Positions 1 to 8,609 of a DNA stretch of 64,000 bases are shown piece by piece. Source of the DNA: Roseovarius sp. ZX-A-9 (GTDB taxonomy: Bacteria; Pseudomonadota; Alphaproteobacteria; Rhodobacterales; Rhodobacteraceae). The stretch is taken from assembly GCF_028369135.1 (NCBI RefSeq), contig NZ_JAPWHW010000011.1:101087-165086 (forward strand), given 5' to 3'. Numbering within the stretch: position 1 is the first letter of the stretch; every line of letters starts with the position of its first letter. The translations under genes were made by a program, and so were the position numbers. Under the pieces are notes generated by a model. It made no database searches, was not told the DNA's origin, and saw only the letters and a list, made by a program, of their open reading frames with translations.

Positions 1-358
1 CCTTGTGGTAATCATCTTCTTCCCACCTCTGTATCTGCTGCGGGGCTACGTTCGCTAATTTGGCGAGATCTTTTTGCGTAAGGTTCTTCGCGATCCTCGC
101 CTTTATTAAGCCGATAGGCAGCTCCTCGAGAGATTTCACTTCAATCTCGTTCATCTCTCCAGAGAGGAGTTCGTCATATTCGGCAATTTCTCGGCGCAGT
201 GTTTCTGCTTGGCTTTTCAGTCCATTAATTTGCGCCTTCCACATGACCGGGTGTACACCTTCAGGCACGTCTTGGATTGCTTCCGATTTTTGGATCGCCT
301 CTTCAAACTTAGTTAGTTCTGAGTTGGCAATCTTATACTGAAGTTGATTCTTAATCAT
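1..358 (-). CDS. XRE-type helix-turn-helix protein, partial (runs off left edge)
   Basis: An open frame from an ATG at 358-356 reads leftward without a stop to the window edge (about 119 residues visible). The N-terminal ~75 residues are charged and look helical or coiled-coil (many Glu/Lys/Gln). They are followed by a helix-turn-helix of the XRE/Cro type around residues 85-118 (KARIAKNLTQKDLAKLANV then PQQIQRWEEDDY). The ATG overlaps the TGA of the upstream gene (ATGA), so the two are translationally coupled. The family is DNA-binding; as partner of a small nucleotidyltransferase-like protein it is plausibly the antitoxin or regulator of a toxin-antitoxin pair. That role is inferred. The C-terminus is not in the window. 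Confidence 0.75.
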   Translation of the reverse strand, partial: MIKNQLQYKIANSELTKFEEAIQKSEAIQDVPEGVHPVMWKAQINGLKSQAETLRREIAEYDELLSGEMNEIEVKSLEELPIGLIKARIAKNLTQKDLAKLANVAPQQIQRWEEDDYHK

Positions 359-795
359 GGTAGGGATCCAAGGTCTATCGCCACAATGCCCTTCGTTCTT
401 CCGTCTTTAGTTTTTTGAAAAAACGAAAGATACGGTTCGCCGAACGCTGTCGCGCTTCCTTCGGCAGGGAATGCCTCGCCGAAATACTTTGCCTTCTGAG
501 CCGCTCGATCATTGTCGAAATCCAAGAAAACAGGATCTAGGCTTTTAGGATCGATTCCAACCAACGAATAGCAAGCGTCCCAATCGCTAGGATTTGCTTT
601 CTTGGTCACAAAACTGCCGTCGAGGTAGAGCGTCGTAGCTCCTGCAGCGCGCAAGCTATAACAAGCATCGAGTAGCCCCCCCATCAACTGCTTTCTTTTA
701 GCGTTGTAAGCCAGAAGTTTCGTGGCTTCTGACCAGCTTAGCTTATGTACGCCTGCGGGTAGGCGCCCTGATACGCCACCGAACTTCAACGCCAT
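355..795 (-). CDS. nucleotidyltransferase-like protein (DUF6932-like), putative toxin
   Basis: This 146-residue protein starts in the pattern LPAGVHKLSWSEA, followed by a helical stretch and then YLDGSFVTKKANPSDWDACY at about residues 57-76. The G-S-F/V...D-x-D arrangement is the nucleotidyltransferase active-site signature as found in small stand-alone NTase-like proteins (DUF6932 type). It is the first gene of a two-gene unit and overlaps the following XRE-type gene by ATGA. Minimal NTase proteins paired with XRE proteins often act as toxin-antitoxin or abortive-infection modules, so that role is likely but not shown. The family name comes from motif resemblance only. The start ATG at 795 has no strong Shine-Dalgarno sequence. 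Confidence 0.7.
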   Translation of the reverse strand: MALKFGGVSGRLPAGVHKLSWSEATKLLAYNAKRKQLMGGLLDACYSLRAAGATTLYLDGSFVTKKANPSDWDACYSLVGIDPKSLDPVFLDFDNDRAAQKAKYFGEAFPAEGSATAFGEPYLSFFQKTKDGRTKGIVAIDLGSLP

Positions 796-1386
796 GACAA
801 CTTATATGTTGTTTTGAGAAATTTTGTCAACCGGGACCTATCCTGTACACGAACATTCGTCTAACTGACGAGGTAATCCCTGCGGTCTTACGCATCATTT
901 AGCGAACCGTTCGGCTTCACTTGGAGCATCAATCATGTATGCAAACTGGTTAGCCTACGCCGCGCCTGAAAACCATAGGTCGTCGCTAGTTTGATCGCCT
1001 AACTTCCTAAGTCAGATTCCTAGCAACTGTATCTTTCAAAAGTATCGGGGCTCCCATCGGTGCGCGAGATCCACAGGGCCGCTTGCGGCCGCGCCGCCGT
1101 TTCTCCGACATTTCGGCCATTGATGCTCGGCACAGCGAAGGTCTTGTGTGGATGGCTCCTGCATAGCAAGACATATTTGATCAGATTTGTGCATTTGTCA
1201 GAAGCAGTCATGTGTCCGGCCTGTTTGCGCGGTTTTGACCGCTGGCCCTGATGGGTTCCGCAAACCAAGTCCCTTACAGCTTAGCGGGCAACTACGCCCG
1301 GGACCTTCGACGGGGTGTCTTGGTTTTGGCGGCAGACTTATGCACCATCATCTCGCGGGTCTTGCTACCTCGTTGTTCTTCCTCCT
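796..1386. other. intergenic stretch with dispersed-repeat-like sequence and IS110 flank
   Basis: No convincing gene. The part at 1040-1140 is GC-rich with short inverted pieces (GGCCGCTTGCGGCC at 1077-1090) and resembles the degenerate intergenic sequences seen elsewhere in this window. The stretch after 1250 is the 3' flank of the IS110 transposase; CTGATGGG at 1248-1255 faces CCCATCAG at 2487-2494 and could be part of the element's subterminal repeats, which is unproven. Confidence 0.4.
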
Positions 1387-2406
1387 TCAGGCAGTGTGCG
1401 GTGTATATGGTTCGTTGCGGGTCAGAACGGCCCAGACGATCCGTGCTGTCTTGTTGGCCATCGCAACAGTCGCCAAACGCGCAGGTTTTCGTTCCAAGAG
1501 TGACGTCAGCCATTTACTTGCGCGTTCCGGGTGCGACTTGGTTTGTCGGACGAGCGATGTCATGCCAACAACGAGCAACGATCGTAAGTATTGATCACCC
1601 ATCTTTGTAATTCGCCCAAGCTTCTCTTTGCCACCGCTGGACTTGTTCGCAGGCGTCAAACCCAGCCAAGCTGCAAATTCCCGGCCATTACTGAACTGAT
1701 GGCCGTCACCAATGCTGGCGATAATCGCCGACGCCGTGACAGCGCCAACACCTGGAATGGTGCGCAACAATCGCACCCGCGCATCTTCCTTGGCGACCTG
1801 CTTCAGGCGGTCTTCGTACCAGCGGACCCGAGCATGCAGTGCCATGAGATGTTCGCTGAGATTGTGGATCACTTCGTTCGCGATATCAGGCAAGCCCAAA
1901 ATCTCGCCAGCCAATATGTCCTCTGCAAACCCAATAACCCGAGCGAGACCTCTGGCGATATACACGCCAAATTCGGCGACCATTCCGCGTTGACCATTGA
2001 TCAGTTGGGTTCGTTGGCGAACCAATAGGTTCCGCGCACGATGGACCGACAATAGCGATTGTTGTTCGACGGTCTTGATGGCCACAAATCGCATCGTGGG
2101 ACGGGTCACTGCCTCACAAATGGCCTCCGCATCAATCGCGTCAGACTTGCCGCGCTTTACGTATGGCTTCACATAAATCGGTGGGATCAGCCGAACATCA
2201 TGACCAAGCTCTGTCAGCTCACGTCCCCAATGATGCGCACTGCTACAGGCCTCCATACCAATCAAGCAGGGTTCAAGCTTTGAGAAAAAGGACAACAACT
2301 GCGCCCGTCTCAAAGGTCGATTGAAGGCAACCTCGTCGTCTTTCGTGATCCCGTGAACTTGGAAAACGTTCTTGGCCAGATCAAGGCCGATTGTGGTAAC
2401 TTGCAT
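1387..2406 (-). mobile_element. IS110-family transposase (complete)
   Basis: A 339-residue DEDD transposase. The N-terminal RuvC-like domain begins TTIGLDLAKNVFQVHG (first Asp) and continues with LIGMEACSSAHHW (Glu) and KSDAIDAEAICEA (Asp pair). The C-terminal transposase_20 domain has LLRTIPGVGAVTASAIIASIGD and FAAWLGLTPANKSSGGKEKLGRI. The start was placed at ATG 2406 because GGAGGAG lies just upstream; the frame also extends 11 codons further. IS110 enzymes insert through a DEDD/serine recombinase mechanism and leave no ordinary terminal repeats. Non-coding sequence beside the gene in this family encodes the guide (bridge) RNA, so 2407-2600 or 1250-1386 may hold one. The gene appears intact, so the element may be active. 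Confidence 0.95.
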
Positions 2407-2705
2407 TGGGTGGCTCCTCCTATAAGCAGATATGAACATCTGCAGTATGGCGCATTGCGACGCCGGTTGGAGCAGGAGCCATCCACCCCATCAGCAATCC
2501 GCCCTCGGTGTTGATGGTCGGGGGCCTTCACGGACGGCCCGAAGCTGCCCTTGATTGATGTCTTCGACGCCGCATCTCAGCATTCCAGAAGCAGACGCTG
2601 TTCCTAAATCCCGCTAGTGGCTACATTCAGTTTTTCCGTACGAACGAAGCTCTGATGCGCCACCGCTCGTGATGCGTAAATTGGAAAGCATTGCAGTCAT
2701 AGGCG
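2407..2705. other. IS110 5' flank and dispersed intergenic repeat fragment
   Basis: No gene seen. The first ~100 bases lie in the position where IS110-group elements carry their bridge RNA. CCCGAAGCTGCCCTT at 2538-2552 is one of four related cores found between genes in this window (others near 8508, 16354 and 19277). Confidence 0.35.
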
Positions 2706-3830
2706 TCAAAATATGCCTTCCAGAGCCTTCAAGCGTATGACCTCCTCAGCATCAATGATTTTCTTTGCTCTTTCCGCCTCTGAAGCACTTGGTTCGGGAA
2801 GTTCTGCGAGGTGGGCCCAGCGATCCATATTAGCTTGCAAAGACACTTCGTTTGCGAGCCCTCGCTTTCCTAGCACGCGAAGCATTTCATTCAATTCTGC
2901 GGAAAGTGGCTTTTCTTCGATGCGGCGCTTCGCTACCCAAAGTACCCCATCTACCAACTCCAGGCCTGCGCTTTCGTCGCCCGCTGTGAAAGTTGGCGGG
3001 ACCTCCGGCATTTTCGACATGTCGAAACTGGGCATACCTGGACCAATTGCAAGATCATTACCTCTCATCCTGACGTAGATATCGGCCAATTCGCCCTGAG
3101 CACGGTTGAATTCGGTCTGACGGTCCACGACTATAGAGCGGATCTTCCGAGATTGCTTGTCTGACATTGTCGCCAACATGAACATCACCGACTGGAAGCC
3201 TATTAGGTTTGGCGAAATTTGGAGAGCACTGTCTTTGTTGCTCACACCATAGTCGATCTCGAAGGGATTTTCTGATGCCCAATGGAGGGCTCCAGAGATG
3301 ATGTCGCGCGAACGTTCATCCGGGAGACGTCCGACCCTCCGTAAAAGGAGTGCGCACAGCTCCTTGAGCTGTGCGGCACACTTCGCAGGGTTTCGTTCTT
3401 GACGGGCTTTCCAAGCCATTTTCGCGAGGCCCTCATCGAACAGGTATGCTACCTTGTGCAATGAGACGAAGCGCAGTGGCGTCCAGTAATGTGACCACGA
3501 CACGGCTTTATTGATACCTGCATCAAACACTTGGTCAAAGAAGCTCATGATGGCGTGGTCAGGTTTTTGAACTCTCACCATCGAGAACCGAATGTCACGA
3601 CTCGCGCAGAATTTCTTTATGTGCGGCGCTACTTCGGAAAGCCGAGCAACTCCGAGCTCAGTTGCATGCAAGCGTTCAACATCGAGTTTTGACCTAAGCT
3701 TTTTCAGCAGCGGTTCTGCAGTCACATCCAAGTTCGTCTTGCTTGAAAGAATACCGTAGTAGAGCGTCGGCTGGTTTGGGTCGAAAAGATTCGATCCTGT
3801 GTGCCCGCTTTCGTCAATGTAACTGTACAA
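2706..3830 (-). CDS. DUF3800 domain-containing protein
   Basis: A 374-residue protein opening with YSYIDESGHTGSN, the YIDESG signature of DUF3800 proteins (RNase H-like fold; the aspartate in this motif is presumed catalytic). Further elements expected of the family are an HATEL segment near residue 55, and VDRQTEFNRAQGELADIY near residue 240. The proposed start is TTG at 3830 with AGGAAA about ten bases upstream, because the signature begins at the third codon. DUF3800 proteins often sit in mobile or defence regions and are suspected nucleases; activity here is inferred. It stands alone, next to an IS110 element and preceded by a long gene-free stretch. Confidence 0.8.
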   Translation of the reverse strand: MYSYIDESGHTGSNLFDPNQPTLYYGILSSKTNLDVTAEPLLKKLRSKLDVERLHATELGVARLSEVAPHIKKFCASRDIRFSMVRVQKPDHAIMSFFDQVFDAGINKAVSWSHYWTPLRFVSLHKVAYLFDEGLAKMAWKARQERNPAKCAAQLKELCALLLRRVGRLPDERSRDIISGALHWASENPFEIDYGVSNKDSALQISPNLIGFQSVMFMLATMSDKQSRKIRSIVVDRQTEFNRAQGELADIYVRMRGNDLAIGPGMPSFDMSKMPEVPPTFTAGDESAGLELVDGVLWVAKRRIEEKPLSAELNEMLRVLGKRGLANEVSLQANMDRWAHLAELPEPSASEAERAKKIIDAEEVIRLKALEGIF

Positions 3831-4272
3831 TTTTTAGTTTCCTGTATGGCGCGTGACTTGATTGTGCGTAGCTAGCGGCAACCTTTTCAGGCCATTTTTC
3901 ATTTGAGGCGTGAGGAACTCTTCCAAGCAGATTGGCTGGAATGTCCCTAGCACACCAGCTTGCTGATCTGAATAACTGCTTACAGCAACTTCGGGTGTTG
4001 ATTACGGTAGCGCAGCGAACTTCCGCTATCCGCCCAACCATGTCGAGGACAGGTGCTCGACAGGAACAACCCCTTTCAAACATTGACCTTTTGTCACTTT
4101 GTGCCTCGGCGCGGCCCGCCATTCTGAAAATTCACTGAACTTGCGAAATCAATACTCAAGCGAACCACTGTATGCGGATAAGGCAATCGCTCAACAGGCT
4201 CGGTTCAAGGTGCCAGTTTATGGACCATAAAGATCACAAAAACATCAGAAAATTAAAGATTTGTTATCGAGA

Positions 4273-4301
4273 TTGACTATCGAGCGGAGCGTGCATAGCC
4301 T
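4273..4301 (+). promoter_or_regulatory. possible sigma-70-like promoter
   Basis: TTGACT, 17 bases, TAGCCT. It lies about 45 bases before the 4345 hairpin, so a short transcript could begin around 4310. The -10 box is weak. Confidence 0.3.
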
Positions 4302-4344
4302 TATCACCATGATGGTGTATGCAAATAATTTTCGGTTTCCTTTG

Positions 4345-4374
4345 CTAAACCGCCCGCTTCCCCGGGCGGTTTAG
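4345..4374. promoter_or_regulatory. strong 12-bp-stem hairpin
   Basis: CTAAACCGCCCG, a six-base loop, then CGGGCGGTTTAG: a perfect 12-base stem. No T tract follows on either strand, so it is not a standard rho-independent terminator. A second, weaker fold is possible just downstream around 4400-4430 (TCCGG ... CCGGA). It could belong to a small RNA or an mRNA leader. Confidence 0.55.
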
Positions 4375-4733
4375 ACGCGTCTGCGTCTGTGTAACCTTCC
4401 GGGGTTTTCCTTCAGTCCGGAAACGTGCCTCTAGCGATAATATCGCTTGCGACAAATGACGTTCAGCGTCGCCCTCTTCTTACAACGCGACCATCGACAG
4501 GCATCTTCCCAAACACTTCGCTCGTTGTTCACAAATCCTTGCGACCATTCCTGCAGCCGTCAGCCTTGTAGGCCATGCGTTTCGCGTATGAGAGCGCCAC
4601 CAATATTCGGGGCTCATGTGGCCATATGCCCCCTCTCAGAGATGAATGCAGATGGCCCAGAAGATAATCCAAAAATTCCAAATGGTCATTTTTTCTTCCA
4701 AACTTTCAGACCTCCATTAAGGGAGCGAAATTC

Positions 4734-5468
4734 ATGGCTAAGGTTCCAACATCCCGGGTCGACAAGCTGCTTTCATCTATGGGCTACGGCTCGCGCAAAG
4801 ACATCGCACGCATGGCAAAGGTTGGTGGTATCACTCTCGACACTGCCCCACTCTTGGACGCCACCAAACGTATTCCTGTCACTCCAGATCTGTCAACCCG
4901 CATGAGGATATGCGGCGAGACTCTCGATCCTCTCGCGCCTATGATTATCCTATTAAACAAGCCTGTAGGCATGACCTGCTCTCACAAGGATGGCGGCGCA
5001 TTGGTGTTTGACATCCTCCCTAGCCGATGGAAGTCACGTAATCCCAGGGTCTCAACTGTCGGCCGCTTGGACAAAGACACGTCTGGCCTGTTATTGCTAA
5101 CGGATGACGGTGATCTGTTGCACCATGTCACCAGCCCTAAGCGCCGCGTTGAAAAAACCTATCGGGTCAAGCTGGCCCGCCCGTTGAGGGGCACCGAAGG
5201 CGACCTATTTGCCTCGGGGCACTTGATGCTGGAGAACGAAGACAAGCCACTAGCTCCTGCTAAATTGGAAGTGATTTCAACAACCAAAGCTCTGCTAACT
5301 ATTACCGAAGGCCGATACCATCAGGTCCGCCGCATGTTTGCCGCCACTGGAAACCACGTTGAGGAATTGCACCGCGAGCGCGTTGGGGGCCTGAAACTCC
5401 CTGATGGTTTGGCGGTGGGTGAATGGTGGCATCTCAGCAAGGAAGATATTTTGTCTATTTTTCGATAA
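4734..5468 (+). CDS. rsuA: rRNA small-subunit pseudouridine synthase, RsuA family
   Basis: 244 residues with an N-terminal S4 RNA-binding domain (SRVDKLLSSMGYGSRKDIARMAKVGGI, residues ~7-33) and the RsuA/RluB-type catalytic domain. The catalytic Asp is in GRLDKDTSGLLLLTDDGDL, followed by SPKRRVEKTYRV and GRYHQVRRMFAATG. RsuA converts U516 of 16S rRNA to pseudouridine on the 30S precursor. Length matches the family (about 230-250). The start is supported by GGGAGCG upstream. It is monocistronic and convergent with the truncated adaptor gene. RluB/E/F-type specificity (23S) cannot be excluded from sequence alone. Confidence 0.88.
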   Translation: MAKVPTSRVDKLLSSMGYGSRKDIARMAKVGGITLDTAPLLDATKRIPVTPDLSTRMRICGETLDPLAPMIILLNKPVGMTCSHKDGGALVFDILPSRWKSRNPRVSTVGRLDKDTSGLLLLTDDGDLLHHVTSPKRRVEKTYRVKLARPLRGTEGDLFASGHLMLENEDKPLAPAKLEVISTTKALLTITEGRYHQVRRMFAATGNHVEELHRERVGGLKLPDGLAVGEWWHLSKEDILSIFR

Positions 5469-5603
5469 CTTAAGTCGATCATGCGTGATTTTGCTAAGGT
5501 TACTATATGCGCAGTGCTGACTTTGATGCTCAACGCTGAAACGATGACCTGCACAGATTTAGTTGAAAGGCCACTTTTGCCTGCCTGATGCGTAACTGTT
5601 GAA

Positions 5604-5653
5604 TGTCACTGAGAACTGCCCCGGTAGCCCCCTAAAATTGTCACTGAGAATTG
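5604..5653. repeat. IS21-like element end (two subterminal direct repeats)
   Basis: TGTCACTGAGAACTG at 5604-5618 is repeated as TGTCACTGAGAATTG at 5639-5653. Closely spaced direct repeats after a TGT terminus are typical of IS21 ends, and similar double repeats occur at 60843 and 62842 in this window. It lies just beyond the break in the adaptor gene, which suggests an insertion or deletion event. No transposase remains nearby. Confidence 0.5.
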
Positions 5654-5695
5654 ACGGCGTCTGAACACCGCCATGATATGCCGCCACTCAGGGCA

Positions 5696-6289
5696 TCACC
5701 AACTTTCGCGCGTTTCTCCAACCGTGCCGGAAATCGGCGCAGTGATCTTGGTTCGATCAAGCGCGATCTGCGCGGCTGATACCGTGACCTCAACGCTGTC
5801 TTGTTGTGCGGCCAGCGCGTCAAGCTCGGCCTTGTAGACATCAACTTCGGCCTGAGCTGCTTCAAGATCCTCTTTCGATACGTAGTCCGAGGTCACCAAC
5901 TTTATCTGCCGGTCCAGCGTCCGTTTGGCCTTGACCAGACTGGCATTCTTGGCGGCGATCTGGGCCTTTATATTGGCTAGGTTCGCCTTCGCCGTCAGCA
6001 CGGCATTCTGCTGGTCCTGACTGTCGATCTGCGCAATCAGGTCACCCTTCTCGACCTCGTCGCCAAGGGCGACCGCCAGTGTTTCGATCTGACCCGAGAC
6101 CCGTGCGCCAACGCTGACCAATTGCTTGGCCTCCATCGTGCCCGACGCCAACACCGTCACTTCAACGGTGCCAACTCTGACATGAGCCGTCGTCGGAGGG
6201 GCCTCGGCTTCGTTCTGGGCCAAATAGAACCAGCCACCAACCGCGGCCAACAACAGCACAATCGGGATCGGGATGCGTAATGTTTTCAT
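5696..6289 (-). pseudogene. MacA-like periplasmic adaptor, 3'-truncated
   Basis: 197 residues matching the N-terminal half of MacA-type efflux adaptors (normally ~380-400 residues): an N-terminal membrane anchor (PIPIVLLLAAVGGWFYLA), a lipoyl half-motif (VGARVSGQIETLAVALGDEVEKGDLIAQID), a long alpha-hairpin (residues ~85-175), and the second lipoyl half starting at TKITAPISGTV. The sequence then diverges (GETRESW, stop) at about base 5715, next to IS21-like end repeats. The beta-barrel and membrane-proximal domains are missing and no MacB gene follows. It is therefore judged a broken gene for an ABC-type tripartite exporter. The break cause is inferred. Confidence 0.8.
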
Positions 6290-6562
6290 AAAAGAAGGCC
6301 TTTCGGGCGGAAACTATGGCAACAACTCGTTGTCAACGGCAGGTTTGGGCCGTTCGCGTAGACCAGCTCGTAAACTCAAACCTGTATGGTTTCCAAAATT
6401 TTTAACGGACCTATAGGCTCAACACCCAAGTGACTGGAAATGGTATTTATCTTGGCATACTACAACAGAAGGGTAAATTGCTGCGGCCGCAACCCATTAT
6501 TGACCCATAGTCGGGTACGAGAAATTTCCCGCACCCAAAAGTCAGACCTTTTGGAACCTCGA

Positions 6563-6958
6563 CTAATTCATGAGCGCCTTAACGATCAACGATGAGGCCG
6601 CCAATAGATAGATTGCATCACCTTTCACAGCATAGACTTCATTTTTACCTGGACTGCGCAACCCTCTGCGATCCCAGTCTTGGATCACCACCACATCATT
6701 CTTGCTGAACTGATGGCCGACTTTTTGCCGGTGGTTGTTTGACACATATTTCTGCACATTGGGTGCCGATTTTTTCACCACAACCACTTTCTTCGTCTGC
6801 GCGCTTGGTTGCTGCTTTTGCACGACAACCTTTTTGACTGTGCTCTGCTCTTGTACAATCTGACCTTTGAAATTTCGGGTGCGTGTGTCCGCAAATGCAG
6901 CTCCCGAGACAACAGATAATGTAAGTGTTGCGGCGATAAGTCCTGATAGACGGGTCAT
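6563..6958 (-). CDS. RcnB-family periplasmic protein
   Basis: 131 residues with a typical Sec signal (MTRLSGLIAATLTLSVVSGAAFA), a Lys/Gln/Val-rich linker with VVVQKQQPS-type repeats, and a C-terminal RcnB-like domain (VGHQFSKNDVVVIQDWDRRGLRSPGKNEVYAVKGDAIYLLAASSLIVKAL). RcnB in E. coli is a periplasmic modulator of nickel/cobalt homeostasis; many alphaproteobacterial relatives have no known function. AAAGGATC upstream of ATG 6958 supports the start. It is a single-gene unit. The metal role is only by family. Confidence 0.75.
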   Translation of the reverse strand: MTRLSGLIAATLTLSVVSGAAFADTRTRNFKGQIVQEQSTVKKVVVQKQQPSAQTKKVVVVKKSAPNVQKYVSNNHRQKVGHQFSKNDVVVIQDWDRRGLRSPGKNEVYAVKGDAIYLLAASSLIVKALMN

Positions 6959-7346
6959 AAGTGATCCTTTCGTTGCGCAATCTCATGAATTGCCTGCGGT
7001 TTCATTTCAAAGCCAGAAGCGGCGTCTCTATGAGTTACAGTTAGACCCTTTTCTTCCGGAACGTTTGTCAGCGCACCTCCCCGTTTGTCACCAACTGTCG
7101 CAAAGCCCCCGCCTGATATACCTTACGACAATTGAGTTCGGAAATCAGCTGATTGCGACCATTCTGTGCGCGCCGAGGTTAGGCTAATCGTGGTGCGACA
7201 ACGCCATAGTATAACCCTCTTCAATGACGCTGCTGAGCGTCAGGTTGCTCGATCAGTTTAGTACGGCCCTAACCAGCCATTCACCGAGCGGTAGAAATGC
7301 TGCGGTCGCAGTTCGCAGTGCGGACATTCGCGCAGTCACGCTCCAA
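6959..7346. other. intergenic region with small hairpin and repeat-like sequence
   Basis: No gene seen. TGACGCT-GCTG-AGCGTCA at 7225-7242 forms a perfect 7-bp hairpin without a T tract. The part at 7280-7345 (CTGCGGTCGCAG, GCGGACATTCGCGCAG) has the look of the short degenerate intergenic sequences scattered in roseobacter genomes. Confidence 0.4.
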
Positions 7347-8372
7347 CTAAATGCTTACAGATGACCGTAGAGCTTCGATCAAGCGTCGAAATTCCACGTT
7401 ATCAGAGGCACCTTTCCAGAAGTTTGCGAAACGGCAGACAACCTGAAGGTTGCCTGGTGCATAATGCCCACTACTGTCGATACGATCCAAAGAAGCGAAC
7501 ATCGCAGGATCGCCGTTGACCTCATCCAGGTCCAGCGGAAGGTTTGTTAATTCGCAGGAATACTCCTGTGAACCCATTAGTTCCATGATGTAGTCCTGAA
7601 GAGCTGCTGCTGACGGGAATCCAAGGTCCTTCTTCTTCACTACACGCTCAACCGTCTGACCATTTGCTGAATTGGTGGTTGCAACGGCGGTACGGGCCAT
7701 GCGTTCAGCGGCATCTGCCGCTTCGAACAGCTCCAAAGCTCGCTGGTACGCAATCTTGTCTGCCTGCGACCCATACTTGATCGGTGCATGCCCTTTCTTG
7801 GCGGTTTCGCTTCGATTTTCCCAAAGTGGAGTATCGTGCCATTGGCTTAGGTCATCTCCGGCAATCAGTGCCAATGTATAGTCTCGGTACAAAGGACTGA
7901 GAGACTGTAGCGTAGCCTCAGTAGACAAGAAGTCTTTCGCCTTGGGGTGTAGTTCGTTCCACCGCAGTGGAACGCCCTTCTTTGACCTGTTTGACCATGG
8001 CTCACAGAGCTTATGGCAAGTTACGACGTCACGCCCTCGCTCAATGGGTTCTTTCTTAGTTTCGAAAGTAGGTGCGACACTGCGAGAGGCCGTCCACCAA
8101 AGTTCGTCTCCGTCCTTGTGAACCCAAATATCGCCTACAGTTTCAGCAACGGTAGTCATCAAGTTGAACCAGCGAGAAGCTGTTGCCTTGGTCGGTTTTT
8201 TTCCTGCCGCAGTGGTGTCTTTGGCCATTCGGGTAGCAACATAACCCTCGCGGTCATTCGCTTCCCAATATCTTTGGGCGTCAATGGCGTTCATAGTCGC
8301 GACTGTTCCACGCTCCCGACAAGTTGGCCATTCGTAGTTTTGCCGGCCGAAATTTGCTACGTAGACTTTCAT
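7347..8372 (-). CDS. HNH-type endonuclease-like protein A
   Basis: 341 residues. The C-terminal ~75 residues form an HNH/treble-clef-like domain: CELTNLPLD, then SLDRIDSSGHYAPGNLQVVCRFANFWKG. The DRID...Y...N...VC...N..K pattern is typical of stand-alone HNH proteins in restriction and phage-defence loci. The rest has no recognised domain; residues ~120-250 are charged and helical. Protein B, 240 bases upstream on the same strand, has a related C-terminus but an unrelated N-terminus, suggesting two effectors that share a nuclease module. Nuclease activity and defence role are inferred. ATG 8372 lacks a strong ribosome site. Confidence 0.65.
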   Translation of the reverse strand: MKVYVANFGRQNYEWPTCRERGTVATMNAIDAQRYWEANDREGYVATRMAKDTTAAGKKPTKATASRWFNLMTTVAETVGDIWVHKDGDELWWTASRSVAPTFETKKEPIERGRDVVTCHKLCEPWSNRSKKGVPLRWNELHPKAKDFLSTEATLQSLSPLYRDYTLALIAGDDLSQWHDTPLWENRSETAKKGHAPIKYGSQADKIAYQRALELFEAADAAERMARTAVATTNSANGQTVERVVKKKDLGFPSAAALQDYIMELMGSQEYSCELTNLPLDLDEVNGDPAMFASLDRIDSSGHYAPGNLQVVCRFANFWKGASDNVEFRRLIEALRSSVSI

Positions 8373-8609
8373 TTCGATTCATCTCGCTCCATCGATATTA
8401 CTGCCCCATTCTTGCTGACACGGACAGCCGCTGCGAGAAGAATCTCCCAAAAAACGAAGATATGTCATACTCATTATGGTACGCTCATATTTGCTTAGCA
8501 GGAACAGCCCAAAGCTGCCGTCAGAAGATCCGGTTTTGCTGCAGTGCAACTGCCTTGAACCAGACATTTGCACCACGTTGCACAAGAACTTTGTTAAACG
8601 TGAAAAAAC

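Larger units (their letters stand above)
3831..4733. other. 900-base gene-free stretch
   Basis: No protein-coding gene is convincing on either strand; open frames here have no family resemblance and are inconsistent with each other. The stretch contains a possible promoter (TTGACT at 4273-4278, 17 bases, TAGCCT at 4296-4301) and a strong hairpin at 4345-4374, listed separately. It may hold a small RNA or the leader of the downstream pseudouridine synthase gene. Confidence 0.4.

Noticed and set aside
3814..4122. Open frame upstream of the DUF3800 gene on the same strand
   Set aside because: Sequence is Cys/Arg/Ser-rich without family resemblance and overlaps the DUF3800 start; looks like chance.
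4447..4905. Plus-strand frame overlapping the start of the pseudouridine synthase
   Set aside because: Out of frame with the clear RsuA gene and not protein-like.
7225..7242. Rho-independent terminator
   Set aside because: Perfect small hairpin but no T tract on either strand; kept only as a note in the intergenic entry.
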